From Clostridia bacterium (GTDB lineage Bacteria; Bacillota; Clostridia; Christensenellales; Pumilibacteraceae): 7,430 nt of DNA. Both the position numbers and the translations under genes were made by a program. Where the stretch lies: assembly GCA_017452405.1 (NCBI GenBank), contig JAFTMM010000115.1:1-7430 (forward strand), given 5' to 3'. Below the pieces are notes generated by a model that saw nothing but the letters and a program-made list of their open reading frames with translations, was not told the DNA's origin and ran no database searches. Shown one piece after another: positions 6,562 through 7,430 of the stretch. Numbering within the stretch: the first letter of the stretch is position 1; each line of letters begins with the position of its first letter.

Positions 6562-7272
6562 TCAATTTTCAAAATTCGGAGCAGGATGCTCTTTTATCCA
6601 TTCGGTAACGGCTTCGGGGACTACCCCTTCGGGCAGACGGTTTTTCTTCTTCCAGCGTTTGTTTTCCACGTAGTCGTCCAAAATTATACGCGTTTTGGCA
6701 AACTCGTATTCGTACATTTCGGTAAGTTTTTCAGCAACCGCAGAACTTGGCATTCTGCCCTTATACTGTCCGCAGATATCGAGTGGCTTACCGATATACA
6801 TGTAGTTCTTACGGAAAACTTTGGGCTTACGATAGAAAAGAATGGGTATAACCGGCGCTCCGCTCTTTGCTGCAAAAACAGCAAGACCGCCCTTCATTGG
6901 TAACATTTCTTTTTCATTGCCCGTATTACGTGTTCCTTCCGGGAAAAGAACTATCTGACCGTCGTCAAGTACTTTGAAAATCTCACGCATCACCGAAAGT
7001 TCGGGTTTGTCTCGGTCGATAAAAATTACGCCGAAATGCGAAAGACAGAACCTTGAAAAGCGTTTTTCTTTATACTCTTTCTTTCCGATATAACGTCTAT
7101 AACCCGGAATATGCACCTGAATTAAAGGTATGTCTATTGCAGACAAGTGGTTGCTCGCATAAATGCAACGATCCTTTTTCAAAATATTTTCTTTTCCGAT
7201 TACTTTAGTAGGAAAAAAAGGCCTGCCTAAAGTATACAATGCTTTACCGAAGTAATAAAAAGGTTTTCCCAT
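6562..7272 (-). CDS. plsC: PlsC-type 1-acyl-glycerol-3-phosphate acyltransferase
   Basis: This 236-residue protein carries the four acyltransferase blocks of the PlsC/LPLAT family. They are the catalytic NHLSAID (NHx4D, His42 and Asp47), GVIFIDRD with Arg87 (81-88), FPEGTR (110-115) for the glycerophosphate headgroup, and VIPILF (141-146). The family acylates lysophosphatidic acid to phosphatidic acid at the inner membrane surface. No clear long membrane span is seen; the aromatic, basic N-terminus (residues 1-20) could be an interfacial anchor. The start at 7272 has AAGGG 8 nt upstream and follows the preceding gene's stop by 3 nt. The next gene, plsX, starts 2 nt after this stop, so both phospholipid genes share an operon. 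Acyl-chain and headgroup specificity cannot be read from the sequence; a lysophospholipid acyltransferase of another specificity is possible, but the plsX context favours phosphatidic acid synthesis. Confidence 0.92.
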   Translation of the reverse strand: MGKPFYYFGKALYTLGRPFFPTKVIGKENILKKDRCIYASNHLSAIDIPLIQVHIPGYRRYIGKKEYKEKRFSRFCLSHFGVIFIDRDKPELSVMREIFKVLDDGQIVLFPEGTRNTGNEKEMLPMKGGLAVFAAKSGAPVIPILFYRKPKVFRKNYMYIGKPLDICGQYKGRMPSSAVAEKLTEMYEYEFAKTRIILDDYVENKRWKKKNRLPEGVVPEAVTEWIKEHPAPNFEN

Positions 7273-7275
7273 AAA

Positions 7276-7430
7276 TCAATCCCTTGCCGGAATAGGCGCG
7301 TCACCGAAAAGCATATTAGTCAATGCTTCCGTGTTTATTTCATAAGCGTTGCGCTTACCGAGTATAACGTGAAGCGTTACCCCAAAAACGCCGTAAATAG
7401 CAATCTCTGCAACGTAGTCTACCGGCACAC
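7276..7430 (-). CDS. Unidentified protein, C-terminal 50 residues only
   Basis: On the minus strand a frame is open from the window edge (first full codon at 7428) to TGA at 7278-7276, 3 nt before the plsC start; the other two frames have stops. The tail runs from VPVDYVAEIAIYGVFGVTLH (1-20) through GKRNAYEINTEALTNMLFGD (24-43) to PIPARD (45-50). I do not recognise the protein. The pattern of a hydrophobic helix with glycines, a short basic turn and a last amphipathic helix resembles the C-terminal ligand domain of TetR-family regulators. That is a weak resemblance only. Tight packing with plsC and an internal ribosome site for plsC indicate it is a real gene in the same operon. Confidence 0.7.
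   Translation of the reverse strand, partial: VPVDYVAEIAIYGVFGVTLHVILGKRNAYEINTEALTNMLFGDAPIPARD
7281..7285 (-). promoter_or_regulatory. Ribosome binding site of plsC
   Basis: The minus strand reads AAGGG 8 nt before the plsC ATG at 7272. It lies inside the last codons of the upstream partial gene, supporting coupled expression. Confidence 0.6.

Noticed and set aside
6560..6565. TTG start for plsX at 6565
   Set aside because: It overlaps the plsC stop, has no Shine-Dalgarno, and the ATG at 6559 fits the PlsX N-terminus.
1..7430. CRISPR arrays, tRNA/rRNA genes, insertion sequences, phage genes or defence islands
   Set aside because: I saw no direct repeat arrays, tRNA-like cloverleafs, transposase motifs or terminal repeats; nearly all bases are explained by recognised genes.

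Overview
The window is ordinary bacterial chromosome. It most likely comes from a Bacillota (Clostridia-like) organism with a mid-40s GC content (judged by eye, not computed). Supporting signs are strong AGGAGG-type ribosome binding sites, a Soj-type ParA, a PlsX/PlsC pair (the acyl-phosphate route to phosphatidic acid), and an asymmetric two-gene ABC exporter of the type common in Firmicutes. UGA is used as a stop, so the standard bacterial code applies. A species cannot be named from this sequence alone.

Layout. Bases 1-1556 (+ strand) hold the 3' part of a parA/soj gene cut by the window edge, followed 2 nt later by deoD (purine nucleoside phosphorylase). A perfect 13-bp hairpin flanked by A and T runs (1571-1600) closes this unit and also the convergent unit on the other strand. 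Bases 1603-5416 (- strand) hold a two-gene operon for a heterodimeric ABC exporter, transcribed right to left: a 608-residue subunit with a degenerate ATP site, then a 664-residue subunit with the catalytic glutamate, overlapping by 8 bp. A 135-nt gap (5417-5551) carries a large imperfect hairpin just after plsX and a 17-bp palindrome just before the exporter. Bases 5552-7430 (- strand) hold an operon of an unidentified gene (C-terminal 50 residues only), plsC and plsX, packed within a few nucleotides of each other.

How the parts work together. PlsX and PlsC are two steps of membrane phospholipid synthesis; PlsY, the step between them, is not in the window. The two ABC subunits should form one exporter: every non-consensus nucleotide-binding residue falls into the same composite ATP site, as in LmrCD, BmrCD and TM287/288. 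The parA-deoD pairing is less usual, because parB normally follows parA.

I do not see a convincing undescribed system. The items most worth a second look are the palindrome that may be the exporter's operator, the parA gene without an adjacent parB, the altered N-terminal motif of PlsX, and the unidentified gene at the right edge.
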